Part shown: piece by piece, positions 53,330-64,000 of the stretch
Layout of the letters: every line of letters begins with the position of its first letter
Numbering within the stretch: the stretch's first letter is position 1
Origin: Hydractinia symbiolongicarpus
Lineage: Eukaryota > Cnidaria > Hydrozoa > Anthoathecata > Hydractiniidae
Reading direction: 5' to 3'
NCBI RefSeq assembly: GCF_029227915.1
Contig: NC_079887.1
Coordinates: 5,270,001-5,334,000 of the forward strand
Length of the DNA: 64,000 nucleotides
Notes under the pieces: generated by a model
Database searches by the model: none
Told to the model about the DNA's origin: nothing
Seen by the model: the letters and a program-made list of their open reading frames with translations, nothing else
Translations under genes and position numbers: made by a program

Positions 53330-53344
53330 GCGCTACCACAGCGC
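53330..53344. repeat. Conserved 15-bp imperfect palindrome in mid-monomer
   Basis: GCGCTACCACAGCGC has complementary 5-bp arms around a 5-base centre and stands about 177 bases after the monomer start. It is shown here in one monomer but occurs in most of the array. Variants with CCCC or CAT in the centre keep the arms; the 22.9-36.6 kb type GCACTACCACAGCAC breaks pairing in both. It could be a protein site or simply sequence inherited from the founder. Confidence 0.55.
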
Positions 53345-54303
53345 CCAGTGTAATCGCTGAGTTCCAGCAATCACGTCAAATTAAGAAGAATGTTATTTCT
53401 TGGAGTCCAATTGTCTCACTTGTAACATTTATAAGTTCACAGTCCAAAATCAGTTCAATTATGTGCCACAGTCAATCGTTTCACTGTTAAAAGCAATGCA
53501 ACTTAGTAATATGAGATAAATATCGCTAAATACATGTTGGTACGAATATGTGACGCAACCGTTGTAACTGAAGCGGATTGATGCCGTTGGAAAGTCAATG
53601 AAATGTAGTTTTTGAAACTGTCGCTATTTCTTCAGCGCGCGATAACGGATAGGATTGATCCCACAGTAAAAATGGCTTATTTATCTAAATTTTTAAATGA
53701 AGCGCTACCACAGCGCCCAGTGTAATCGCTGAGTTTCGGCAATCATGTCAAATTAAGAAGAATTTTATTTCTTGAAGTCCAATTGTCTCCTTTATCACAT
53801 TTATCAGGTCACAGTCCAAATCTCACTTATAACAATTATAAGGTCACAGTCCAAAGTTAGTTCAATTATGTGCCACAGTCAATCGTTTCACTGTTAAAAG
53901 CGATGCAACCTAGGAATATGAGAAAAACATCGCTAAATACATGTTGGTACTAATATGTGACGCAACCGTTGTAACTGAAGCGGATTGATACCGTTAGAAA
54001 GTCAATGAATTGTAGTTTCTGAAACTGTCGCTATTTCTTCAGCGCGCGATAACGGATAGGATTGGTCCCACAGTGAAAAGGAATTATTTATCTAAATTTT
54101 TAAATGAAGCGCTACCACAGCACCAAGTGCAATCCCTGAGTTTCGGCAATCATGTCAAATTAAGAAGAATGTTATTTCTTGGAGTCCAATTGTCTCACTT
54201 ATAACATTTATAAGGTCACAGTCCAAAGTTAGTTCAATTATGTGCCAGAGTCAATCGTTTCACTGTTAAAAGGGATGCAACCTAGGAATATGAGAAAAAT
54301 ATC

Positions 54304-54640
54304 GCTAAATACATGTTGGTACGAATATGTGACGCAACCGTTGTAACTGAAGCGGATTGATACCGTTAGAAAGTCAATGAAATGTAGTTTTTGAAACTGT
54401 TGCTATTTCTTCAGAGCGCGATAACGGCTAGGATTGGTCCCACAGTAAAAATGGCTTATTTATTTAAATTTTTAAATGAAGCGCTACCTCAGCGCCCCAA
54501 GAAGAATGTTATTTCTTGGAGTCCAATTGTCTCACTTATAACATTTATAAGGTCACAGTCCAAAGTTAGTTCAATTATGTGCCAGAGTCAATCGTTTCAC
54601 TGTTTAAAGGGATGCAACCTAGGAATATGAGAAAAATATC
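54304..54640. repeat. Single-monomer duplication with a 35-bp deletion (337 bp)
   Basis: This monomer and the next one (54641) share GTTGCTATTTCTTCAGAGCG and the private CTACCTCAGCGCCC, so one copied the other. Here CAGCGCCCC runs straight into AAGAAGAATG, losing the segment with TAATCGCTGAG. The second genome-level copy (59958) has only one such monomer, so the event happened after the 14-monomer duplication or was lost there. Confidence 0.8.
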
Positions 54641-57600
54641 GCTAAATACATGTTGGTACGAATATGTGACGCAACCGTTGTAACTGAAGCGGATTGATAC
54701 CGTTAGAAAGTCAATGAAATGTAGTTTTTGAAACTGTTGCTATTTCTTCAGAGCGCGATAACGGCTAGGATTGGTCCCACAGTAAAAATGGCTTATTTAT
54801 TTAAATTTTTAAATGAAGCGCTACCTCAGCGCCCACTGTAATCGCTAAATTCCGGCAATCATGTCAAATTAAGAAGAATTTTATTTCTTGAAGTCCAATT
54901 GTCTCCTTTATCACATTTATCAGGTCACAGTCCAAATCTCACTTATAACAATTATAAGGTCACAGTCCAAAGTTAGTTCAATTATGTGCCACAGTCAATC
55001 GTTTCACTGTTAAAAGCCATGCAACTTAGTAATATGAGAAAAATATCGCTAAATACATGTTGGTACGAATATGTGACGCAACCGTTGTAACTGAAGCGGA
55101 TTGATGCCGTTAGAAAGTCTTTGAAATGTAGTTCTTGAAGCTGTCAATATTTCTTCAGCGAGTCCTAAAGGCTACGATTGGTCCCACAGTACAAAATGAC
55201 TTATTTATCTACATTTTTAAAAGAAGCGCTACCATAGCGCCCAGTGTAATCGCTGAGTTCCGGCAATCACGTCAAATTAGGAAGAATGTTATTTTTTGGA
55301 GTCCAATTGTCTCATTTATCCAATTTTTTAGGTCACAGTCCAAAGTCAGTTCAAATAAGTCCCACAGTCAATCGTTTCATTGCTAAAAGCGATGCAACCT
55401 AGTAACATCAGAAAAATATCGCTAAATAAATGTTGGTACGAATATGTGACCCAACCGTTGTAACTCAAACGGACTGACACCGTTAGAAAGTCAATGAAAT
55501 GTACTTTTTGAAACTGTCGCTATTTCTTTATCGCGCGATAACGGCTACGATCGGTCCCACAGCACAAAATGACTTATTTGTCTACAATTTTTATCAAAAC
55601 GCTACCCCAGCGCCCAGTGTAATTGCTGAGTTCCGGCGATCAGGTCAAATTAAGAACAATGTCATTTCTTGGAGTTCAATTGTCTCGTTTATCACATTTT
55701 TCAGGTCACAGTCCAAAGTTAGTTCAATTAAGTCCCACAGTCAATCGTTTCATTGTTAAAAGCGATGCAACCTAGTAATATCAGAAAAATATCGCTAAAT
55801 ACATGTTGGTACGAATATGTGACCCAACCGTTGTAACTCAAACGGACTGACACCGTTAGAAAGTCAATGAAATGTAGTTTTTGAATCTGTCTCTATTTCT
55901 TCAGCGCGTCCTAACGGCTACGATTGGTCCCACAGCACAAAATGTCTTATTTGTCTACATTTTTGAATAAAGCGCTACCCCAGCGCCCAGTGTAATCGCT
56001 GAGTTCCAGCAATCACGTCAAATTAAGAAGAATGTTACTTCTTGGAGTCCAATTGTCTCACTTATAACATTTATAAGGTCACAGTCCAAAATCAGTTCAA
56101 TTATGTGCCACAGTCAATCGTTTCACTGTTAAAAGCGATGCAACTTAGTTATATGAGAGAAATACCGCTAAACACATGTTGGTACGAATATGTGACGCAA
56201 CCGTTGTAACTAAAACGGACTGATACTGTTAGAAAGTCATTGAAATGTAGTTTTTGAATCTTTCAATATTTCTTCAGCGCTTCCTAAAGGCTACGATTGG
56301 TCCCACAGTACAAAACGACTTATTTATCTACATTTTTAAATGATCCGCTACCCCAGCGCACAGTGTAATCGCTGATTTCCGGCAATCACGTCAAATTAGG
56401 AAGAATGTTATTTCTTGGAGTCCAATTGTCTCATTTATCAAATTTATCAGGTCACAGTCCAAAGTTAGTTCAATTAAGTCCCACAGTCAATCGTTTCATT
56501 GCTAAAAGCGATGCAACCTAGTAACATCAGAAAAATATCGCTAAATAAATGTTGGTACGAATATGTGACCCAACCGTTGTAACTCAAACGGACTGACACC
56601 GTTAGAAAGTCAATGAAATGTACTTTTTGAAACTGTCGCTATTTCTTCATCGCGCAATAACGGCTACGATCGGTCCCACAGCACAAAATGACTTATTTGT
56701 CTACATTTTTTATTAAAACGCTACCCCAGCGCCCAGTGTAATCGCTGAGTTCCGGCGATCAGGTCAAATTAAGAAGAATGTCTTTCTTGGAGTCCTATTG
56801 TCTCACTTATAACATTTATAGGTCATAGTCCAAAATCAGTTCAATTATGTGCCACAGTCAATCGTTTCACTTATAAAAGCGATGCAACTTAGTAATATGA
56901 GAAAAATATCGCTAAATACATGTTGGTACGAATATGTGACGCAACCGTTGTAACTGAAGCGGATTGATACCGTTGGATAGTCAATGAAATGTAGTTTTTG
57001 AAACTGTCGCTATTTCTTCAGCGCGCGATAACGGCTAGGATTGGGCCCACAGTGAAAAAGGAATTATTTATCAAAATTTTTAAATGAGCGCTACCACAGC
57101 ACCCAGTGCAATTGCTGAGTTTCGGCAATCATGTCAAATTAAGAAGAATGTTATTTCTTGGAGTCCAATTGTCTCACTTATAACATTTATGAGGTCACAG
57201 TCCAAAGTTAGTTCAATTATGTGCCACAGTCAATCGTTTCACCGTTAAAAACGATGCAACCTAGGAATATGAGAAAAATATCGCTAAATACATGTTGGTA
57301 CGAATATGTGACGCAACCGTTGTAACTGAAGCGGATTGATACCGTTAGAAAGTCAATGAAATGTAGTTTTTGAAACTGTCGCTATTTCTTCAGAGCGCGA
57401 TAACGGCTAGGATTGGTCTCACAGTAAAAATGACTTATTTATCTAAATTTTTAAATGAAGCGCTACCACAGCGCTCAGTGTAATCGCTGAGTTCCAGCAA
57501 TCACGTCAAATTAAGAAGAATGTTACTTCTTGGAGTCCAATTGTCTCACTTATAACATTTATAAGGTCACAGTCCAAAATCAGTTCAATTATGTGCCACA

Positions 57601-58399
57601 GTCAATCGTTTCACTGTTAAAAGCGATGCAACTTAGTTATATGAGAGAAATACCGCTAAACACATGTTGGTACGAATATGTGACGCAACCGTTGTAACTA
57701 AAACGGACTGATACTGTTAGAAAGTCATTGAAATGTAGTTTTTGAATCTTTCAATATTTCTTCAGCGCTTCCTAAAGGCTACGATTGGTCCCACAGTACA
57801 AAACGACTTATTTATCTACATTTTTAAATGATCCGCTACCCCAGCGCCCAGTGTAATCGCTGATTTCCGGCAATCACGTCAAATTAGGAAGAATGTTATT
57901 TCTTGGAGTCCAATTGTCTCATTTATCAAATTTATCAGGTCACAGTCCAAAGTTAGTTCAATTAAGTCCCACAGTCAATCGTTTCATTGCTAAAAGCGAT
58001 GCAACCTAGTAACATCAGAAAAATATCGCTAAATAAATGTTGGTACGAATATGTGACCCAACCGTTGTAACTCAAACGGACTGACACCGTTAGAAAGTCA
58101 ATGAAATGTAGTTTTTGAAACTGTCGCTATTTCTTCAGCGCGCGATAACGGCTAGGATTGGGCCCACAGTGAAAAAGGAATTATTTATCAAAATTTTTAA
58201 ATGAGCGCTACCACAGCACCCAGTGCAATCGCTGAGTTTCGGCAATCATGTCAAATTAAGAAGAATGTTATTTCTTGGAGTCCAATTGTCTCACTTATAA
58301 CATTTATGAGGTCACAGTCCAAAGTTAGTTCAATTATGTGCCACAGTCAATCGTTTCACCGTTAAAAACGATGCAACCTAGGAATATGAGAAAAATATC

Positions 58400-61300
58400 G
58401 CTAAATACATGTTGGTACGAATATGTGACGCAACCGTTGTAACTGAAGCGGATTGATACCGTTAGAAAGTCAATGAAATGTAGTTTTTGAAACTGTCGCT
58501 ATTTCTTCAGAGCGCGATAACGGCTAGGATTGGTCTCACAGTAAAAATGACTTATTTATCTAAATTTTTAAATGAAGCGCTACCACAGCGCTCAGTGTAA
58601 TCGCTGAGTTCCAGCAATCACGTCAAATTAAGAAGAATGTTATTTCTTGGAGTCCAATTGTCTCACTTGTAACATTTATAAGTTCACAGTCCAAAATCAG
58701 TTCAATTATGTGCCACAGTCAATCGTTTCACTGTTAAAAGCAATGCAACTTAGTAATATGAGATAAATATCGCTAAATACATGTTGGTACGAATATGTGA
58801 CGCAACCGTTGTAACTGAAGCGGATTGATGCCGTTGGAAAGTCAATGAAATGCAGTTTTTGAAACTGTCGCTATTTCTTCAGCGCGCGATAACGGATAGG
58901 ATTGATCCCACAGTAAAAATGGCTTATTTATTTATATTTTTAAATGAAGCGCTACCACAGCGCCCACTGTAATCGCTGAGTTCCGGCAATCATGTCAAAT
59001 TAAGAAGAATTTTATTTCTTGAAGTCCAATTGTCTCCTTTATCACATTTATCAGGTCACAGTCCAAATCTCACTTACAACAATTATAAGGTCACAGTCCA
59101 AAGTTAGTTCAATTATGTGCCACAGTCAATCGTTTCACTGTTAAAAGCGATGCAACCTAGGAATATGAGAAAAATATCCCTAAAAACATGTTGGTACGAA
59201 TATGTGACGCAACCGTTGTAACTGAAGCGGATTGATACCGTTAGAAAGTCAATGAATTCTAGTTTCTGAAACTGTCGCTATTTCTTCAGCGCGCGATAAC
59301 GGCTAGGATTGGTCCCACAGTAAAAATGGCTTATTTATCTAAATTTTTAAATGAAGCGCTACCACAGCGCCCAGTGTAATCGCTGAGTTTCGGCAATCAT
59401 GTCAAATTAAGAAGAATTTTATTTCTTGAAGTCCAATTGTCTCCTTTATCACATTTATCAGGTCACAGTCCAAATCTCACTTATAACAATTATAAGGTCA
59501 CAGTCCAAAGTTAGTTCAATTATGTGCCACAGTCAATCGTTTCACTGTTAAAAGCGATGCAACCTAGGAATATGAGAAAAACATCGCTAAATACATGTTG
59601 GTACTAATATGTGACGCAACCGTTGTAACTGAAGCGGATTGATACCGTTAGAAAGTCAATGAATTGTAGTTTCTAAAACTGTCGCTATTTCTTCAGCGCG
59701 CGATAACGGATAGGATTGGTCCCACAGTGAAAAGGAATTATTTATCTAAATTTTTAAATGAAGCGCTACCACAGCACCAAGTGCAATCCCTGAGTTTCGG
59801 CAATCATGTCAAATTAAGAAGAATGTTATTTCTTGGAGTCCAATTGTCTCACTTATAACATTTATAAGGTCACAGTCCAAAGTTAGTTCAATTATGTGCC
59901 AGAGTCAATCGTTTCACTGTTAAAAGGGATGCAACCTAGGAATATGAGAAAAATATCGCTAAATACATGTTGGTACGAATATGTGACGCAACCGTTGTAA
60001 CTGAAGCGGATTGATACCGTTAGAAAGTCAATGAAATGTAGTTTTTGAAACTGTTGCTATTTCTTCAGAGCGCGATAACGGCTAGGATTGGTCCCACAGT
60101 AAAAATGGCTTATTTATTTAAATTTTTAAATGAAGCGCTACCTCAGCGCCCACTGTAATCGCTGAGTTCCGGCAATCATGTCAAATTAAGAAGAATTTTA
60201 TTTCTTGAAGTCCAATTGTCTCCTTTATCACATTTATCAGATCACAGTCCAAATCTCACTTATAACAATTATAAGGTCACAGTCCAAAGTTAGTTCAATT
60301 ATGTGCCACAGTCAATCGTTTCACTGTTAAAAGCAATGCAACTTATTAATATGAGAAAAATATCGCTAAATACATGTTGGTACGAATATGTGACGCAACC
60401 GTTGTAACTGAAGCGGATTGATGCCGTTAGAAAGTCTTTGAAATGTAGTTCTTGAAGCTGTCAATATTTCTTCAGCGAGTCCTAAAGGCTACGATTGGTC
60501 CCACAGTACAAAATGACTTATTTATCTACATTTTTAAAAGAAGCGCTACCATAGCGCCCAGTGTAATCGCTGAGTTCCGGCAATCACGTCAAATTAGGAA
60601 GAATGTTATTTCTTGGAGTCCAATTGTCTCATTTATCCAATTTTTAGGTCACAGTCCAAAGTCAGTTCAAATAAGTCCCACAGTCAATCGTTTCATTGCT
60701 AAAAGCGATGCAACCTAGTAACATCAGAAAAATATCGCTAAATAAATGTTGGTACGAATATGTGACCCAACCGTTGTAACTCAAACGGACTGACACCGTT
60801 AGAAAGTCAATGAAATGTACTTTTTGAAACTGTCGCTATTTCTTTATCGCGCGATAACGGCTACGATCGGTCCCACAGCACAAAATGACTTATTTGTCTA
60901 CAATTTTTATCAAAACGCTACCCCAGCGCCCAGTGTAATTGCTGAGTTCCGGCGATCAGGTCAAATTAAGAACAATGTCATTTCTTGGAGTTCAATTGTC
61001 TCGTTTATCACATTTATCAGGTCACAGTCCAAAGTTAGTTCAATTAAGTCCCACAGTCAATCGTTTCATTGCTAAAAGCGATGCAACCTAGTAATGTCAG
61101 AAAAATATCGCTAAATACATGTTGGTACGAATATGTGACCCAACCGTTGTAACTCAAACGGACTGACACCGTTAGAAAGTCAATGAAATGTAGTTTTTGA
61201 ATCTGTCTCTATTTCTTCAGCGCGTCCTAACGGCTACGATTGGTCACACAGCACAAAATGTCTTATTTGTCTACATTTTTGAATAAAGCGCTACCCCAGC

Positions 61301-64000
61301 GCCCAGTGTAATCGCTGAGTTCCAGCAATCACGTCAAATTAAGAAGAATGTTACTTCTTGGAGTCCAATTGTCTCACTTATAACATTTATAAGGTCACAG
61401 TCCAAAATCAGTTCAATTATGTGCCACAGTCAATCGTTTCACTGTTAAAAGCGATGCAACTTAGTTATATGAGAGAAATACCGCTAAACACATGTTGGTA
61501 CAAATATGTGACGCAACCGTTGTAACTAAAACGGACTGATACTGTTAGAAAGTCATTGAAATGTAGTTTTTGAATCTTTCAATATTTCTTCAGCGCGTCC
61601 TAAAGGCTACGATTGGTCCCACAGTACAAAACGACTTATTTATCTACATTTTTAAATGATCCGCTACCACAGCGCCCAGTGTAATCGCTGATTTCCGGCA
61701 ATCACGTCAAATTAGGAAGAATGTTATTTCTTGGAGTCCAATTGTCTCATTTATCAAATTTATCAGGTCACAGTCCAAAGTTAGTTCAATTAAGTCCCAC
61801 AGTCAATCGTTTCATTGCTAAAAGCGATGCAACCTAGTAACATCAGAAAAATATCGCTAAATAAATGTTGGTACGAATATGTGACCCAACCGTTGTAACT
61901 CAAACGGACTGACACCGTTAGAAAGTCAATGAAATGTACTTTTTGAAACTGTCGCTATTTCTTCATCGCGCAATAACGGCTACGATCGGTCCCACAGCAC
62001 AAAATGACTTATTTGTCTACATTTTTTATTAAAACGCTACCCCAGCGCCCAGTGTAATCGCTGAGTTCCGGCGATCAGGTCAAATTAAGAAGAATGTCTT
62101 TCTTGGAGTCCTATTGTCTCACTTATAACATTTATAGGTCATAGTCCAAAATCAGTTCAATTATGTGCCACAGTCAATCGTTTCACTTATAAAAGCGATG
62201 CAACTTAGTAATATGAGAAAAATATCGCTAAATACATGTTGGTACGAATATGTGACGCAACCGTTGTAACTGAAGCGGATTGATACCGTTGGATAGTCAA
62301 TGAAATGTAGTTTTTGAAACTGTCGCTATTTCTTCAGCGCGCGATAACGGCTAGGATTGGTCTCACAGTAAAAATGACTTATTTATCTAAATTTTTAAAT
62401 GAAGCGCTACCACAGCGACCAGTGTAATCGCTGAGTTCCGGCAATCACGTCAAATTAAGAAGAATGTTATTTCTTGGAGTCCAATTGTCTCATTTATCAC
62501 AATTATCAGGTCACAGTCCAACGTTAGTTGAATTAAGTCCTACAGTCAATCGTTTCATTGTTAAAGGCGATGCAACCTAGTCACATCAGAAAAATATCGC
62601 TACATACATGTTGGTACGAATATGTGACCCAACCGTTATAACTCAAACGGACTGACATCGTTAGAAAGTCAATGAAATTTAGTTTTTGAAACTGTCTCTA
62701 TTTCTTCAGCGCGTCCTAACGGCTACGATTGGTCCCACAGCACAAAATGTCTTATTTGTCTACATTTTTGAATAAAGCGCTACCCCAGCGCCCAGTGTAA
62801 TCGCTGAGTTCCAGCAATCACGTCAAATTAAGAAGAATGTTACTTCTTGGAGTCCAATTGTCTCACTTATAACATTTATAAGGTCACAGTCCAAAATCAG
62901 TTCAATTATGTGCCACAGTCAATCGTTTCACTGTTAAAAGCGATGCAACTTAGTTATATGAGAGAAATACCGCTAAACACATGTTGGTACGAATATGTGA
63001 CGCAACCGTTGTAACTAAAACGGACTGATACTGTTAGAAAGTCATTGAAATGTAGTTTTTGAATCTTTCAATATTTCTTCAGCGCGTCCTAAAGGCTACG
63101 ATTGGTCCCACAGTACAAAACGACTTATTTATCTACATTTTTAAATGATCCGCTACCACAGCGCCCAGTGTAATCGCTGATTTCCGGCAATCACGTCAAA
63201 TTAGGAAGAATGTTATTTCTTGGAGTCCAATTGTCTCATTTATCAAATTTATCAGGTCACAGTCCAAAGTTAGTTCAATTAAGTCCCACAGTCAATCGTT
63301 TCATTGCTAAAAGCGATGCAACCTAGTAACATCAGAAAAATATCGCTAAATAAATGTTGGTACGAATATGTGACCCAACCGTTGTAACTCAAACGGACTG
63401 ACACCGTTAGAAAGTCAATGAAATGTACTTTTTGAAACTGTCGCTATTTCTTCATCGCGCAATAACGGCTACGATCGGTCCCACAGCACAAAATGACTTA
63501 TTTGTCTACATTTTTTATTAAAACGCTACCCCAGCGCCCAGTGTAATCGCTGAGTTCCGGCGATCAGGTCAAATTAAGAAGAATGTCTTTCTTGGAGTCC
63601 TATTGTCTCACTTATAACATTTATAGGTCATAGTCCAAAATCAGTTCAATTATGTGCCACAGTCAATCGTTTCACTTATAAAAGCGATGCAACTTAGTAA
63701 TATGAGAAAAATATCGCTAAATACATGTTGGTACGAATATGTGACGCAACCGTTGTAACTGAAGCGGATTGATACCGTTGGATAGTCAATGAAATGTAGT
63801 TTTTGAAACTGTCGCTATTTCTTCAGCGCGCGATAACGGCTAGGATTGTTCTTACAGTAAAAATGACTTATTTATCTAAATTTTTAAATGAAGCGCTACC
63901 ACAGCGACCAGTGTAATCGCTGAGTTCCGGCAATCACGTCAAATTAAAAAGAATGTTATTTCTTGGAGTCCAATTGTCTCATTTATCACAATTATCAGGT
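58400..64000. repeat. 14-monomer HOR copy 2 and continuation to the window end
   Basis: Monomers start at 58400, 58772, 59179, 59586, 59958, 60365, 60737, 61110, 61483, 61856, 62227, 62599, 62972, 63345 and 63716 (last one cut by the window end). The four-monomer run 61483-62598 is repeated from 62972 (offset 1489 bp), with ATACCGCTAAACACATG as the private opening. Lengthened 407-bp monomers are at 58772, 59179 and 59958; none follows 60365. Confidence 0.82.

Larger units (their letters stand above)
53153..58399. repeat. 14-monomer HOR copy 1
   Basis: Monomers start at 53153, 53525, 53932, 54304, 54641, 55048, 55421, 55794, 56167, 56540, 56911, 57283, 57655 and 58028. From 54641 to about 57040 it matches 59958-62350 at an offset of 5316-5317 bp. 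The left part (53153-54303) matches 58400-59957 after allowance for one extra monomer on each side. 57283 repeats the 53153 opening, and 56167-56910 is repeated at 57655 (offset 1488 bp, four monomers). Confidence 0.82.
1..64000. repeat. Satellite DNA array, 372-bp monomer, 171 head-to-tail units
   Basis: GCTAAATACATG or a close variant recurs about every 372 bp from position 3 to 63716, always on the + strand. Blocks shared by monomers, in order: GGTACGAATATGTGAC, a CCGTTGTAAC element, CAGCGCGCGATAACGG, GGTCCCACAGTAAAAA, AAATTTTTAAATGAAGCGC, a GTGTAATCGCTGAG element, TTATTTCTTGGAGTCCAATT, GGTCACAGTCCAAA and CCCACAGTCAATCG. Most units are 371-374 bp; 18 are about 406-408 bp, a nineteenth with the same insertion is 397 bp, and shorter ones are 218, 332, 337 and 362 bp. 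The array enters and leaves the window without an edge. Nothing unrelated to the monomer was seen anywhere. The role is unknown; satellites of this form usually sit in centromeric or heterochromatic DNA, which is inference here. Confidence 0.97.

Noticed and set aside
54391-54630. Plus-strand frames of 79-88 codons here and at 55135, 55499, 60452 and 60815
   Set aside because: The pairs 55135/60452 and 55499/60815 are copies made by the 14-monomer duplication. A one-base change near 55330 already alters the end of one of them, which argues against selection on a protein.
1-64000. Direct repeats as a possible CRISPR array
   Set aside because: The repeated unit is about 372 bp with no short repeat-spacer alternation; the intervals between short shared words are themselves repeated, not unique.
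1-64000. Known Drosophila 1.688 (359-bp class) satellite because of similar monomer length
   Set aside because: Length is close, but I could not recognise shared sequence blocks. A similar unit size alone is not evidence of the same family.
1-64000. Transposon ends, terminal inverted repeats or retroelement remnants between monomers
   Set aside because: No target-site duplications, poly-A tails or non-monomer sequence were found at any length anomaly; all anomalies are explained by deletion or duplication of monomer sequence, apart from the 10-base filler near 38955.

Overview
The whole 64 kb window is one uninterrupted tandem satellite DNA array. I see no gene, RNA gene, transposon, CRISPR array or other unique sequence on either strand. 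The basic unit is about 372 bp (371-374 bp in most cases). I set its phase at the G of GCTAAATACATG and followed it by eye through 171 monomers, all head to tail in one orientation, with both ends of the window inside the array. Megabase-style satellite with higher-order repeats (HORs) indicates a eukaryotic nuclear genome, most likely centromeric, pericentromeric or other heterochromatin. I do not recognise the family. One monomer that I counted (53153-53524) is about 38% GC with 17 CpG, so CpG is not depleted. This fits a genome with little CpG methylation, such as many insects, but it does not identify the species.

Layout. (1) 1-17.9 kb: HOR units of 16, 10 and 19 monomers that share the same first monomers (starts at 3, 5961, 9684, 16758). 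Inside them are tandem duplications of 5, 3 and 7 monomers. (2) 17.9-21.8 kb: more divergent single monomers, including one cut to 218 bp. (3) 21.8-36.6 kb: a nested HOR in four successive copies of 3386, 4132, 4878 bp and a partial one, each full copy exactly 746 bp longer than the one before. (4) 36.6-47.2 kb: mixed older monomer types with 4-, 5- and 13-monomer relationships and several small deletions. (5) 47.2-53.2 kb: monomers lengthened to about 407 bp by a 35-bp internal duplication, organised as trimers of about 1151 bp, a hexamer of 2303 bp, and a tandem pair of that hexamer. (6) 53.2-64 kb: a 14-monomer unit (about 5317 bp offset) in two copies, each with further 4-monomer duplications.

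Nothing here works as a set of genes. The content records repeated unequal exchange and replication slippage: hybrid monomers mark the junctions, one founder 35-bp duplication has spread to 19 monomers, and recurrent 3-monomer steps of about 1117 bp recur in four places. Short open frames (70-95 codons) exist only because HOR copies are nearly identical, and I do not consider them genes. All boundaries were read by eye and may be off by a few bases, and by tens of bases where a junction lies in shared sequence.
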